Assembly: GCA_016219875.1 (NCBI GenBank)
Contig: JACRJZ010000079.1
Coordinates: 1-35,829, forward strand
Reading direction: 5' to 3'
Length of the DNA stretch: 35,829 bases
Source of the DNA: Verrucomicrobiota bacterium
Lineage (GTDB): Bacteria; Verrucomicrobiota; Verrucomicrobiia; Limisphaerales; JACRJZ01
The notes under the pieces: generated by a model
Databases searched by the model: none
What the model was told of the DNA's origin: nothing
The model's input: only the letters and a program-made list of their open reading frames with translations
Program-made: the position numbers and the translations under genes
In this document: positions 15,754 through 24,175 of the stretch, piece after piece
Layout of the letters: every line of letters begins with the position of its first letter
Position numbering within the stretch: position 1 is the first letter of the stretch

Positions 15754-17417
15754 GCATCCAGCGTCTTGTCATCGTCGGTGGCGTCGCCGGAGGAGCCAGC
15801 GCCGCGGCCCGCGCCCGCCGGCTGTCGGAGGATGCCGAGATCGTCGTCCTCGAACGCGGGCCGCACGTGTCGTTTGCCAACTGCGGACTGCCGTACTTCG
15901 TTGGCGGTGAGATCGCCCAGCGCGAAGACCTCCTCCTCCAGACCCCGGCCAGCCTTCGCGCCCGCTTCAACCTCGACGTGCGCGTGGGCAGCGAAGTCGT
16001 GTCCATCGACCGGACCAAAAAAGCCGTGCGGGTCCGTGAAGCGCAGACGGGCCGCGAATATGACCAGCCCTACGACGCCCTGGTCCTTTCGACCGGCGCA
16101 GCCCCGCTCAGGCCGCCGCTCCCCGGCATCGACCGCCCGGGCCATTTCACCGTGCGCAACGTGCCCGACGTGGACGCGATCCTGGCGTGGCTCGGCGACA
16201 CGAAAGACGCCCGCGCCGTCGTGGTTGGCGGCGGCTACATCGGGCTTGAAATGGCTGAGCAACTGCGGCGTCGCGGCCTCGGCGTTGCGCTGGTGGAAGC
16301 CTTGCCCCAAGTGATGGCGCCGCTCGATCCGGAGATGGCCGCGTGGCTGCATCAGGAACTGCGGGCCAACGCGGTCGAACTCCACCTCGGCGATCCGGTC
16401 GCCGCCTTCGACCTGCCGCAAGACGGCGAGCACGCCCGCGCCTCCGTCGTCGTGTTGCGGAGCGGCCAGCGCCTGCCCGCTGATCTGGTCGTGCTCGGCT
16501 TGGGTGTGCGCCCTGAAACAGCGCTCGCGCGCCAAGCCGGACTCGAGATCGGCTCGCTCGGCGGCCTACGGGTGAACGAGTCCATGCAGACCAGCGATCC
16601 GCACATCTGGGCCGTGGGCGACGCCGTGGAAGTGCGCGACGCGGTGACGGGCGCGTGGAGCCTCGTGCCGCTGGCCGGGCCGGCGAACCGCCAAGGGCGC
16701 GTCGCCGCAGACGCCATCTTCGGCCGCGCTGCCCGCTACACGGCCACGCAAGGCACCGCGATCCTGCGCCTGTTCACGTTGAGCGCCGGCTGCACCGGTG
16801 CCAGCGAGAAGAGCCTGCGCAAAGCGGGTCTTCCCTGTCAGGCGATCCATCTTCATCCTGCGTCGCACGCCGGCTACTACCCCGGCGCGTCGCCCATTGC
16901 GCTCAAGGTTCTGTTCGCGCCCGACACGGGCCGGTTGCTGGGCGCGCAAGCCGTGGGCCGCGACGGTGTGGACAAGCGGCTGGATGTTCTGGCCACTGCG
17001 CTTCGAGCCGGCCTGACGGTGGACGACCTTGCGGAGTTGGAACTCTCCTACGCGCCGCCGTTCGGCTCGGCCAAAGACCCGGTGAATCTCGCCGGCATGG
17101 CGGCGCAGAACGCGCTCCGCGGCGAGGTGCGCCTGGCCCAGTGGAGCGAGGTGGCGTCGCTCGATGCGAACACGACGTTGCTGGTGGACGTGCGCACGGA
17201 CGAGGAGCGGCAGAAGGGCTTCATCCCCGGCTCGACGCACATTCCGCTGCATCAACTCCGTGCCCGGCTGGGCGAGTTGCCCAAGGACAAAGAGATCGTG
17301 GTGTTCTGCCAGAGCGGCCAGCGCAGCTACTTTGCCAGCCGGCTGCTGGCCCAGCGCGGCTACCGCGTGCGCAATCTCACCGGTTCGTTCCGCACGTGGA
17401 AAGCGGCGCAGGGCTGA
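15750..17417 (+). CDS. CoA-disulfide reductase-like oxidoreductase with rhodanese domain
   Basis: A 555-aa flavoprotein. The N-terminal FAD site is VIVGGVAGGASAAARARR (from residue 8). The redox cysteine is Cys45 in SFANCGLPYFVGG, the single-cysteine signature of CoA-disulfide reductases and NADH oxidases. The second nucleotide site is VVVGGGYIGLEMAEQL. The dimerisation domain is followed by a rhodanese domain (about 458-555) with active cysteine near 520 (VVFCQSGQRSYFA). This matches the CoADR-RHD fusion family, which handles CoA disulfides, persulfides or polysulfide. No TusA-type domain is present. It is translationally coupled to the anti-sigma gene (ATGA overlap), suggesting thiol-stress regulation. 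Cytoplasmic. Confidence 0.93.
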   Translation: MSIQRLVIVGGVAGGASAAARARRLSEDAEIVVLERGPHVSFANCGLPYFVGGEIAQREDLLLQTPASLRARFNLDVRVGSEVVSIDRTKKAVRVREAQTGREYDQPYDALVLSTGAAPLRPPLPGIDRPGHFTVRNVPDVDAILAWLGDTKDARAVVVGGGYIGLEMAEQLRRRGLGVALVEALPQVMAPLDPEMAAWLHQELRANAVELHLGDPVAAFDLPQDGEHARASVVVLRSGQRLPADLVVLGLGVRPETALARQAGLEIGSLGGLRVNESMQTSDPHIWAVGDAVEVRDAVTGAWSLVPLAGPANRQGRVAADAIFGRAARYTATQGTAILRLFTLSAGCTGASEKSLRKAGLPCQAIHLHPASHAGYYPGASPIALKVLFAPDTGRLLGAQAVGRDGVDKRLDVLATALRAGLTVDDLAELELSYAPPFGSAKDPVNLAGMAAQNALRGEVRLAQWSEVASLDANTTLLVDVRTDEERQKGFIPGSTHIPLHQLRARLGELPKDKEIVVFCQSGQRSYFASRLLAQRGYRVRNLTGSFRTWKAAQG

Positions 17418-17427
17418 CCGCGCGCCG

Positions 17428-17595
17428 CCTCAGGACTTCTGATACCGTGGAAATGACGTGGCCCGCCCGGTGAGGGCACCGGGCCTACAGGGCCGCGCGA
17501 AAGCGGTAGGCCGGGTCCCCCGACCCGGCGATTGAGAACCAGCGCGATTCCACGCGGCCTCAACTCCCAAGCGCGAGATCAGGAGTCCTGCGCCT
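17428..17595 (+). repeat. Inverted-repeat-ended intergenic element, copy C
   Basis: The element is about 168 bp, in the same orientation as copy A and inverted relative to copy B. The ends are CCTCAGGACTTCTGAT and ATCAGGAGTCCTG. Like copy B it carries the extra block with CACGCGGCCTCAACT before the right end. It lies just after the CoADR-rhodanese stop and before pyrE, where its hairpins could also terminate transcription. Open frames through copies B and C translate to near-identical peptides containing SPGGPRHFHGIRSPE, which are repeat artefacts, not genes. Confidence 0.78.
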
Positions 17596-17642
17596 CCACT
17601 CCCCGCTTGTCACGCCGCGCGGGCGCGTGTTTCATCGCCGCC

Positions 17643-18209
17643 ATGACAAACGCAGAAGCCCTGCAACTCTTCCGGGACACCGGCGCGCTGCTCGAAGGCC
17701 ATTTCATCCTCCGCAGCGGCCTGCACAGCCGGCAGTTTTTCCAATGCGCCCTGGCCCTCCAGCAGATGCCGGTGGTGGAGAAGTTCGGCGCCGCCATCGC
17801 CGAGAAGGTGCGCCCGCTCGGGGCCGCGACGGTCATCGCGCCGGCGATGGGCGGCCTGGTGATCGGCCAGGAAGTGGCGCGGCAGTTGGGCGTCCGCTTC
17901 ATCTTCGCGGAGAAAGAGGACGGCAAGCTCGTCCTCCGGCGCGGCTTCAAGATCGCTGCCGGCGAGAAGCTGCTGGTGGTGGAAGACGTCGTCACCAAAG
18001 GCGGCCGCGTGCAGGAGACGCTCGACATCGTGCGCCAGCACGGCGGCATCCCGCTCGGCGTGGCGATGGTGGTGGACCGCTCGGATGGCACCGTGGACGT
18101 GGGCGTGCCGATGTTCAGCCTGATCCGTCTCCACGTCGAAGCCTTCCCCGCCGACAAACTCCCTCCTGACTTGGCGTCCACGCCGGCGATCAAGCCGGGG
18201 AGCAAGTAG
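17643..18209 (+). CDS. pyrE: Orotate phosphoribosyltransferase
   Basis: A 188-aa enzyme that joins orotate and PRPP to give orotidine 5'-phosphate in de novo pyrimidine synthesis. The PRPP-binding motif LLVVEDVVTKGGR (residues 110-122) is clear. Upstream, GHFILRSGLHSRQFFQ is the substrate-contacting start of the family, and VIAPAMGGLVIGQEVARQLG is the conserved core. The ATG at 17643 fits the family's N-terminus; the frame is open further upstream into repeat copy C but has no homology there. The length is normal. No other pyr genes are near. Cytoplasmic. Confidence 0.93.
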   Translation: MTNAEALQLFRDTGALLEGHFILRSGLHSRQFFQCALALQQMPVVEKFGAAIAEKVRPLGAATVIAPAMGGLVIGQEVARQLGVRFIFAEKEDGKLVLRRGFKIAAGEKLLVVEDVVTKGGRVQETLDIVRQHGGIPLGVAMVVDRSDGTVDVGVPMFSLIRLHVEAFPADKLPPDLASTPAIKPGSK

Positions 18210-18229
18210 CCTCGAACCAATGGCGAAAC

Positions 18230-18387
18230 CCCGTGGGCGGCGCGGCGTCGCGGCTGAGCGCCGCGGTTTTCAGGTCCCAAGACTTGGAAGTCTGCGCTCC
18301 AGCGGCAGGGTCAAGATGCGCCCATCCGGTTTCGCACGGCCAATCGCGGCTCGACTCATTCCCCGCGCTCCGGTAACTTCTTCGCGT
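18230..18387. repeat. Palindrome-rich intergenic sequence
   Basis: The gap between pyrE and the next small gene contains a short hairpin (AAGACTTGGAAGTCT near 18279-18293) inside a larger imperfect inverted pair (GCTGAGCGCCGC near 18252 and GCGCTCCAGCGGC near 18295). I recognise the style as that of interspersed Verrucomicrobiota intergenic repeats, but no second copy exists in this window. No gene seen. Confidence 0.35.
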
Positions 18388-18579
18388 ATGAAAGCAGCTC
18401 TGGCCGCGGTTCAAATCTATTCGCCGGCACAGCGCCAGGCGGAGAAGGCCCGACAGCGCCAACGCGACGGCGCACGGGCCGCCGCGGGCCAAGCGGAAGC
18501 AGTCCAGGCCCAAAACCGTCTCGTCACCAATCCCAAGGAATGGCGTTTGGAGGTGCCCGAAGAGGTTCCCACCGAGTAA
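18388..18579 (+). CDS. Small basic protein upstream of the nucleotidyltransferase
   Basis: A 63-aa protein (MKAALAAVQIYSPAQRQAEK to the end LEVPEEVPTE) with a highly charged, probably helical middle (QRQAEKARQRQRDGARAAAG). I do not recognise a family. The ATG at 18388 is chosen over one at 18220 because the upstream extension reads through palindromic intergenic sequence. It ends six bases before the TTG start of the AbiEii-like nucleotidyltransferase, so the two are almost certainly one transcript. That position would suit an antitoxin or specificity partner, but this is inference from gene order only. Confidence 0.6.
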   Translation: MKAALAAVQIYSPAQRQAEKARQRQRDGARAAAGQAEAVQAQNRLVTNPKEWRLEVPEEVPTE

Positions 18580-18585
18580 CGATTC

Positions 18586-19389
18586 TTGAGAAGTCCTCAC
18601 GACATCCTCAGCCTTCTTCGCGTCGTTGCCCAAACGGACTGCCTCGTCATCGGTGGACAGGCCGTGAACCTTTGGTCCGAACGCTATCAGAAGCCGGAAC
18701 CACCGTGGTCCGAGTTGCAGCCCTTCACCAGCATTGATCTGGACTTGCTCGGCAGCCGCCGGGACGTGCTGGCCGTCGCCGAGTTGTTGCGGGCCAAGCC
18801 TCAATTGCCCGGCCCGGACGCAAACACCGTCAACGCCGGCACCCTGCTGGTGCCGTCAGACGACGGCGGATTCGAGATTGATGTGGTGCATACCGCCAAC
18901 GGCATCAACACGCAGGAAGCTGGCGAAACCGCGCCCACGCTGGCGTTCCGGGACGTGCGGCTCCGCGTGCTTCATCCGGTGCTGTGCATCGAGAGCAAGA
19001 CCGTCAATCTGGCCACGCTTCCGCAAGACGCCGGCTATCGGCAGGACCTGAAGCACCTCCGTCTCTCCATCGCCAACGCCCGCGAGTTCCTCGCGGAATT
19101 GACCTTGGAGGGCCGGAATCCCGCCGCGCTGCTTCGCTGGGCCAAACGCCTCCGCCGCGCTGCCACGCACCAGCTTGGCCTCGACGCCGCCCGGCGGCAC
19201 AGCGTGAACTTTCAGCAGGCGATTCCCCAGGCTCTTTGGGAACAGACCACCGGCCCGCTCGCCGATTTCATCCAGACAGAATGGGCGGCTTGGGCTGAAG
19301 AAGTCTCCCGCAAGCTGGCGGAAGAGCGGGAAGTTGAGCGGTGGCTTCGGAACCTGCAAGCGAAAGACCCCAAGGACTCGGCCTCTTGA
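18586..19389 (+). CDS. AbiEii/AbiGii-like nucleotidyltransferase
   Basis: A protein of about 267 aa with a minimal nucleotidyltransferase pattern: a GG loop at residues 23-24 (DCLVIGGQAVNLWSERY), two acidic residues D51 and D53 (TSIDLDLLGSRR), and a third acidic site in FEIDVVHTA near residue 99. This is the GG...DxD...D arrangement of AbiEii-type toxins and related DNA polymerase beta-superfamily proteins. The start is a TTG at 18586; no ATG fits. It follows a 63-aa gene by six bases. Family members modify tRNA or protein acceptors to stop growth, but this function is not demonstrated here. It could equally be an orphan NTase-fold protein. Confidence 0.72.
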   Translation: MRSPHDILSLLRVVAQTDCLVIGGQAVNLWSERYQKPEPPWSELQPFTSIDLDLLGSRRDVLAVAELLRAKPQLPGPDANTVNAGTLLVPSDDGGFEIDVVHTANGINTQEAGETAPTLAFRDVRLRVLHPVLCIESKTVNLATLPQDAGYRQDLKHLRLSIANAREFLAELTLEGRNPAALLRWAKRLRRAATHQLGLDAARRHSVNFQQAIPQALWEQTTGPLADFIQTEWAAWAEEVSRKLAEEREVERWLRNLQAKDPKDSAS

Positions 19390-19492
19390 AGAGCGGAGCC
19401 ACGGCGTCGGCGGTGGAAACCCCAGAGGCCAAGTTGGCCGGAGCCATCAGCCAGAGTCAGGCTGGAAGCCCCGCGCCCCAGCGTGCTCCCTC

Positions 19493-19736
19493 TCACGCCG
19501 CATGGCCGCCGCGGTAAACGCGCCGCACCCGATACGTGATCGCGGTCAGGACTTCCCACGGAATCGTGCCGCACCACGCCGCCAGTTCGGTGGCGGAGAT
19601 TTCGTCGCGGCCCTGCCGACCCACCAGCACGGCTTCGTCGCCAACCTTCACGCTTCGGAGCCGCGACACATCGACGATCATCTGGTCCATCGTCACGCGG
19701 CCCAGGACGTGGCAACGGCGGCCGCGGAGGAGGTCG
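19493..19736 (-). pseudogene. Truncated duplicate of the alr 3' end
   Basis: This segment encodes the last 80 or so residues of alanine racemase, ending VRRVYRGGHAA like the intact gene at 24176. Reading upstream, an in-frame TAG sits just before DLLRGRRCHVLGRVTMDQ, so no full enzyme can be made. At DNA level 19481-19736 matches 24164-24419 with roughly 16 mismatches by eye, most of them clustered near 19643-19672. The catalytic PLP lysine region is missing. The remaining bases of 19390-19799 hold no gene that I can support. Confidence 0.88.
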
Positions 19737-19799
19737 GTCTACTGTGCCATTCAGCACAAGCCCGATTGATGACGTCTTTATTCTGCCTATTCTGGCCGG

Positions 19800-22700
19800 T
19801 CACGGCATCTGCTTCGCGCGGAAGAACCGATGCGGGTATGCCCCTAAGGGAATGGTGAAGTCCATCGTGCCGTTGACGGACGTGTTCGTAGAGATCGCTT
19901 CCCACTGCTGCAAATCAAACGAGGCTTCGAGCGCCACCGGAACCGAGGCGCCGCCCGTGACTTGCATGTGGAAGACGCCGTTCGTCACGGCCAGAGTTGA
20001 TGCATCAACTGCCAGAGCACCGCCCAGCGTGGCGATGAAGAGGTCGTTTGCCCCCCTGCACACCAGATTGTTTGTCCCGATGACGGCGGTGTTCTGGAAC
20101 TCGCCGGTGACGTAGCATCCCCCGAAGGCGTCCGTCGTGAATCCGTAGCAGTATTCCCAGCCCAAGCCGGATGAGCGTTGAATGGACCGCAGCGTGCCGT
20201 CAGGTCTATACTTGGCCACGAAGAAATCTGTATTCCCGGCGCTGCTCAGAGAGACGCCGCCGAAATCGGCAGTGCCCTTGAAGTTGCCACCCAGGTAGCA
20301 GTTGCCCCAAGCGTCAACGCCAATGCCTCCGTTGCTTCCGTCGCTGTCGGTGACGCCAACTTGCTTCACCCATTGCAGGATGCCGGCTGGGCTGTACTTC
20401 GCACAGAACAAGTCACTGTTTCCGTGGCTTGTCAGGTTGGTCGGGCCAAACCACGCGGTGTCGTTAAACCGTCCCGCGACAAGGCAATTGCCCAAACCAT
20501 CCACCGCAACGTTATCATTTGGTGCAACCCAATCCTCACCCGGTCCGCCCATGCTTGTGGCCCATGATGCATTTCCTCCGCTGTCGAATCTTGCCAAAAA
20601 CGAATCCATTCCTCCAGCCGCCGTCAGTGTACTCGCCCCAAGGCTGAAAGTGCCGTTGAAAACACCCGCCAAATAGAAGTTGTTGTCGGCGTCCGACCTG
20701 ATGCTGAATCCTTGTTCTAAGGCAGAGCCACCGAACCTTTGGACCCATTCCAGCGTTCCGTCTGGTCGGTATTTGGCCACGAAGAGGTCATCCCACCCAG
20801 CCGATGAGAGAACGGTGCTCCCGAAAGCCACTGTTCCATAAAAGTCCCCTGTCACCAGGCAATGGCCCGTTTTGTCCACCGCAGCGCCATACCCGACCAC
20901 CCCTCCTCCAGTCCCTCCCGCTGTCCGGACCCATTCCAGTGCGCCATCACCAGCGTACTTCGCAACGGACATGGCCACATCCGTCCAGCCTGTCACGTTC
21001 GTGGTGGAGAAGACGGCCGGTCCTCTGAATTGCCCTACCACATAACAATGCCCTTCGGCATCCACTGCAATGCCTTGAGCAACGTCTGAATTCGCTCCGC
21101 CCACTTGTCTTACCCATTGCAGCTTCCCCGAACGATCATATTTTCCAACGAGCATATCCAAATTGCCCGCGCTCGTGAGGGTGCTAGTGCCGAATTCACC
21201 GCTGCCGCGGAAGACGCCTGCGCCATAGACATTCCCCGCACCGTCCACAGCGATTCCCCGGATTCCATCCCAGTCCGTTCCGCCGTCTCTCACCGCCCAG
21301 GCAAAATCTGGCGCCAGCGCGACCAGTGCGGCGACGATGCTTCTCACAGTTCCACGGTTGTTGCTCACCACGACTGTGTAGGCCCCCAGGTCATCGCTGC
21401 TCACGCCCCGGATCGTGAGTGCTGCTGTCGTGGCACCGCTCGTCCGCACGTCGTCCGAAACGGGCTGTCCGTCCTTACTCCACTGATAGCTCAAAGGCCC
21501 GGCGCCGACGGCAGTGACGGTCAAGACAGCATTCGAACCCGGAGGTACGACCTGCCCTTGCGGTTGGGCCAAAATTACCGGCCAGCCGTCGCCAGAATGG
21601 TTCGAGAGATAAACCTTCACGTTGTCGAGGCCCCAGCTCTCGTTGGTCAAAGGACCGCTGGTGCCACCGACAAACTCAAAGGTGATATTGCTCCGCGAAT
21701 GCACACACGAGTACCTCAAATGATAGATGGCATCGAGAATCTCGTTGTTGAGGTAGGCGGTTTCGACATAGCCAAGTGAATTTGTCTCGCTCGCACCGGT
21801 CATCGGTGGATTTGTGGGCCAAGGATATCTGTACGGGAACGCTTGTCCCGCAGCGATGGTGCTCGGACTCATCGGGGTTCTGTTGTTATTAAAAGTGGTT
21901 TCAAGCAGGGTCGGTCCGTTCGACACTCGTAGTGACCAGATGTCTGGACCCACATTGTTATCGCTTCCATCCCAAGTCCGGATTACAAAAAGATCAAGGC
22001 TGATGGTGAGGTTCGTGTGGGGCGGCAAGTTGTCCAAGGCCAAGCTCACAGGCTGTTTGCCGAATTGCCCCAGAAAATGACGGCCACCGATCGGCGTCAC
22101 CTCTGTAATGTTTCGCGACCATTCGCCTCCGGCCCCATTCTCGAAATCGGCGAAATAGAAGACTACCTGGCTGGTGGTGACGTCGAGCCGAGCCGGAAAA
22201 CTGCGGGTGGAACTGTAGGGGTCGCTCACCTCAACAGAGTAAAACCCGTCTTGTTCCAGACCAACAGCGTTGAGCGTCAGATTCGCATTGGTCTGACCTG
22301 GAAGTGTGTTGCCGTTGAACCGCCACTGGTAGGCCAACGGCCCGTAGCCGCTGGCCAGCACGCTGAAGGCAACGCTGCTGCCAGCGTTGACCGTTTGGTT
22401 CTGCGGATGTTGCCAAATCACAACTGGACCGGAAGTCAGCGGCTGGGCCTTGACAGCCAGCCCCATGACCACATCCGAACTGGTCGTCGAGTTCTGATGC
22501 ACTTCCACCGCCAGGACGTTGTCACCTCGGATGAGCGTCGCGGGCAGCCAGAGGTTGGTCACGACGAACACGCCTTCGGTTGCGGCTGCGAGAGCGAGCG
22601 TCGGTGCCGTCACCGAGGTGCTCGGCAAATTGAGCCGGTACACTTCCGCACCGTTCAGATAGACGACACAACCGTCGTCGATCAGGTTTGAGAAAGTGAG

Positions 22701-23963
22701 AAACACGCTGGCCGGGTCGTTGGCGAGCGTAAAGTGGGTGCGGAAGTAATAGGTGATGATGCGATCGCCAGTGGTGTTTGTCAGCGAGAGCATGGTGTTG
22801 GTCAGTGGCGTCACCAACGCGTTGTTCTCCAGCGCCAGCACGCCATGTCCGCTTGGCCAAGCGGTGTCATTGTGGCCCGGCTCCTTCCAAGCGTCGCCCA
22901 GGTCCGCGCCGGACTGGTCGTAGTGCCAGACTGGGTTCGTCAGCGAGACGAGCATCTGCGACAGATCAGGAAAGACCGTGAGCGTGGCCACGCGGCTGGT
23001 CAGGGAGTTGAGCGAATTGCTCACGATGACGGAGAAGCCGGTGCCACTCAGGTTCGTGGTCGTGTCCACGATGGTGTAATTGGAACTGTTTGCGCCGCTC
23101 AGCGGGACGCCGTTGCTCAACCACTGGTAATAGATCGGCACGCCGCTGGCGCTCATGCTGAAGGTGGCCGGTTCGCCCGCCGTCTTCACCGCGTCTTGCG
23201 GCTCGGCCAGGATGGCGACGGGCTGGAAGTTCGCTGCGCTGAAGGCAAAGTTGTCGATGGCCAGAACCGGGTCGGTGGAAGGGTCGTTCACGTCCAGCCA
23301 ACGGAGGTAGATCGTGCCGCCCGCCGGCACGGGGTTGGGCAGCCCGTACGTGCCGCCGAGGTTCGTGCGGTAATTGGCCGGCAGGTTGCCGTTGAGCGGC
23401 GTGCTGGCCGGGGTGACCACCGGCGCGCGGAAATCGAAGGCCGCGCCCATGAAAGCGTAGTTCACTCCGTCGGTGCCGAACTGCAGGTAGTTGGTGAAGT
23501 TTTGGCTGCTGGTGGAGGAACTGGTTCGCCACTGCTTGCCCACGTAGATGACGTTGATGGCGTCGAGCGTCTGGCCGGAGTTGTTCTGAATTTGGACTTC
23601 GATGAAGCGGTTGGTGCCATTGGGCGAACTGGTGGAGGTAGGTCCGGTGCCGAGGGAGCGGTCGAGGCCGGCGGAGGCGTCGTTGGTGCCGCAGTTGAAG
23701 CCGGCGATGGCGCCGCTGGGCGCAGTGGTGCCGTTGTTGACGGTCACATTGGTGGTGCGGACGACCGCGCCCGCGGTGCCGGGCGGAAAACCGTTGTGCC
23801 AGCCCACAGACCAGCCGGGCGGGGTGTTGGCGCCGGTCGCGCCCATGCTGTCGAAGTTCTCGGTGAGCGTGCCACCGGTGTAGGAAGCCACTTGGGCGGT
23901 GGCAGGGTTGGTAGAGACGAGAAGAACGGCGAGGGCCGCGAGTTTGGCGAAGAGTGTTTTCAT
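19800..23963 (-). CDS. Large secreted protein: Ig-like modules and SBBP propeller
   Basis: A 1387-aa protein with a signal peptide (MKTLFAKLAALAVLLVSTNP, cleavage near ATAQ). An N-terminal beta-sandwich region (about 28-245) is followed by an Ig-like module (247-330), a galactose-binding-like module with YLNGAEVYRLNLP (about 335-505), a second Ig-like module (510-595), a lectin-like region with WGLDNVKVYLS (600-785), a third Ig-like module (790-885), then seven SBBP-type repeats (886-1309). Each repeat contains VDxxGNxYxxGxF and, mostly, YxxDGxLxWVxxxGG. The protein ends in a short module finishing HRFFRAKQMP. Seven repeats suggest a closed beta-propeller. It is probably extracellular or surface-bound. 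No catalytic motif was seen. A broken alr copy and the intact alr flank the gene. Confidence 0.88.
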   Translation of the reverse strand: MKTLFAKLAALAVLLVSTNPATAQVASYTGGTLTENFDSMGATGANTPPGWSVGWHNGFPPGTAGAVVRTTNVTVNNGTTAPSGAIAGFNCGTNDASAGLDRSLGTGPTSTSSPNGTNRFIEVQIQNNSGQTLDAINVIYVGKQWRTSSSTSSQNFTNYLQFGTDGVNYAFMGAAFDFRAPVVTPASTPLNGNLPANYRTNLGGTYGLPNPVPAGGTIYLRWLDVNDPSTDPVLAIDNFAFSAANFQPVAILAEPQDAVKTAGEPATFSMSASGVPIYYQWLSNGVPLSGANSSNYTIVDTTTNLSGTGFSVIVSNSLNSLTSRVATLTVFPDLSQMLVSLTNPVWHYDQSGADLGDAWKEPGHNDTAWPSGHGVLALENNALVTPLTNTMLSLTNTTGDRIITYYFRTHFTLANDPASVFLTFSNLIDDGCVVYLNGAEVYRLNLPSTSVTAPTLALAAATEGVFVVTNLWLPATLIRGDNVLAVEVHQNSTTSSDVVMGLAVKAQPLTSGPVVIWQHPQNQTVNAGSSVAFSVLASGYGPLAYQWRFNGNTLPGQTNANLTLNAVGLEQDGFYSVEVSDPYSSTRSFPARLDVTTSQVVFYFADFENGAGGEWSRNITEVTPIGGRHFLGQFGKQPVSLALDNLPPHTNLTISLDLFVIRTWDGSDNNVGPDIWSLRVSNGPTLLETTFNNNRTPMSPSTIAAGQAFPYRYPWPTNPPMTGASETNSLGYVETAYLNNEILDAIYHLRYSCVHSRSNITFEFVGGTSGPLTNESWGLDNVKVYLSNHSGDGWPVILAQPQGQVVPPGSNAVLTVTAVGAGPLSYQWSKDGQPVSDDVRTSGATTAALTIRGVSSDDLGAYTVVVSNNRGTVRSIVAALVALAPDFAWAVRDGGTDWDGIRGIAVDGAGNVYGAGVFRGSGEFGTSTLTSAGNLDMLVGKYDRSGKLQWVRQVGGANSDVAQGIAVDAEGHCYVVGQFRGPAVFSTTNVTGWTDVAMSVAKYAGDGALEWVRTAGGTGGGVVGYGAAVDKTGHCLVTGDFYGTVAFGSTVLSSAGWDDLFVAKYRPDGTLEWVQRFGGSALEQGFSIRSDADNNFYLAGVFNGTFSLGASTLTAAGGMDSFLARFDSGGNASWATSMGGPGEDWVAPNDNVAVDGLGNCLVAGRFNDTAWFGPTNLTSHGNSDLFCAKYSPAGILQWVKQVGVTDSDGSNGGIGVDAWGNCYLGGNFKGTADFGGVSLSSAGNTDFFVAKYRPDGTLRSIQRSSGLGWEYCYGFTTDAFGGCYVTGEFQNTAVIGTNNLVCRGANDLFIATLGGALAVDASTLAVTNGVFHMQVTGGASVPVALEASFDLQQWEAISTNTSVNGTMDFTIPLGAYPHRFFRAKQMP

Positions 23964-24175
23964 TGGTTTTTTGGGCTGACGGAATTACTTCCCCTTGCCG
24001 GCAACGCTGCTTGACCCAAATCGGAAGGCTGGCAAGAGGCTAGCCTTTTACCCGTGCCCGTCGTTTCCATCAAGAAGAAAAACGGAAAAACGGGAACACC
24101 TGTGCAAAAAATGCCACTGGGCACCTCTCACACGTCAGAACAGACTGGGGGTACTAGCCTGCCGCGTGCTCCCTC

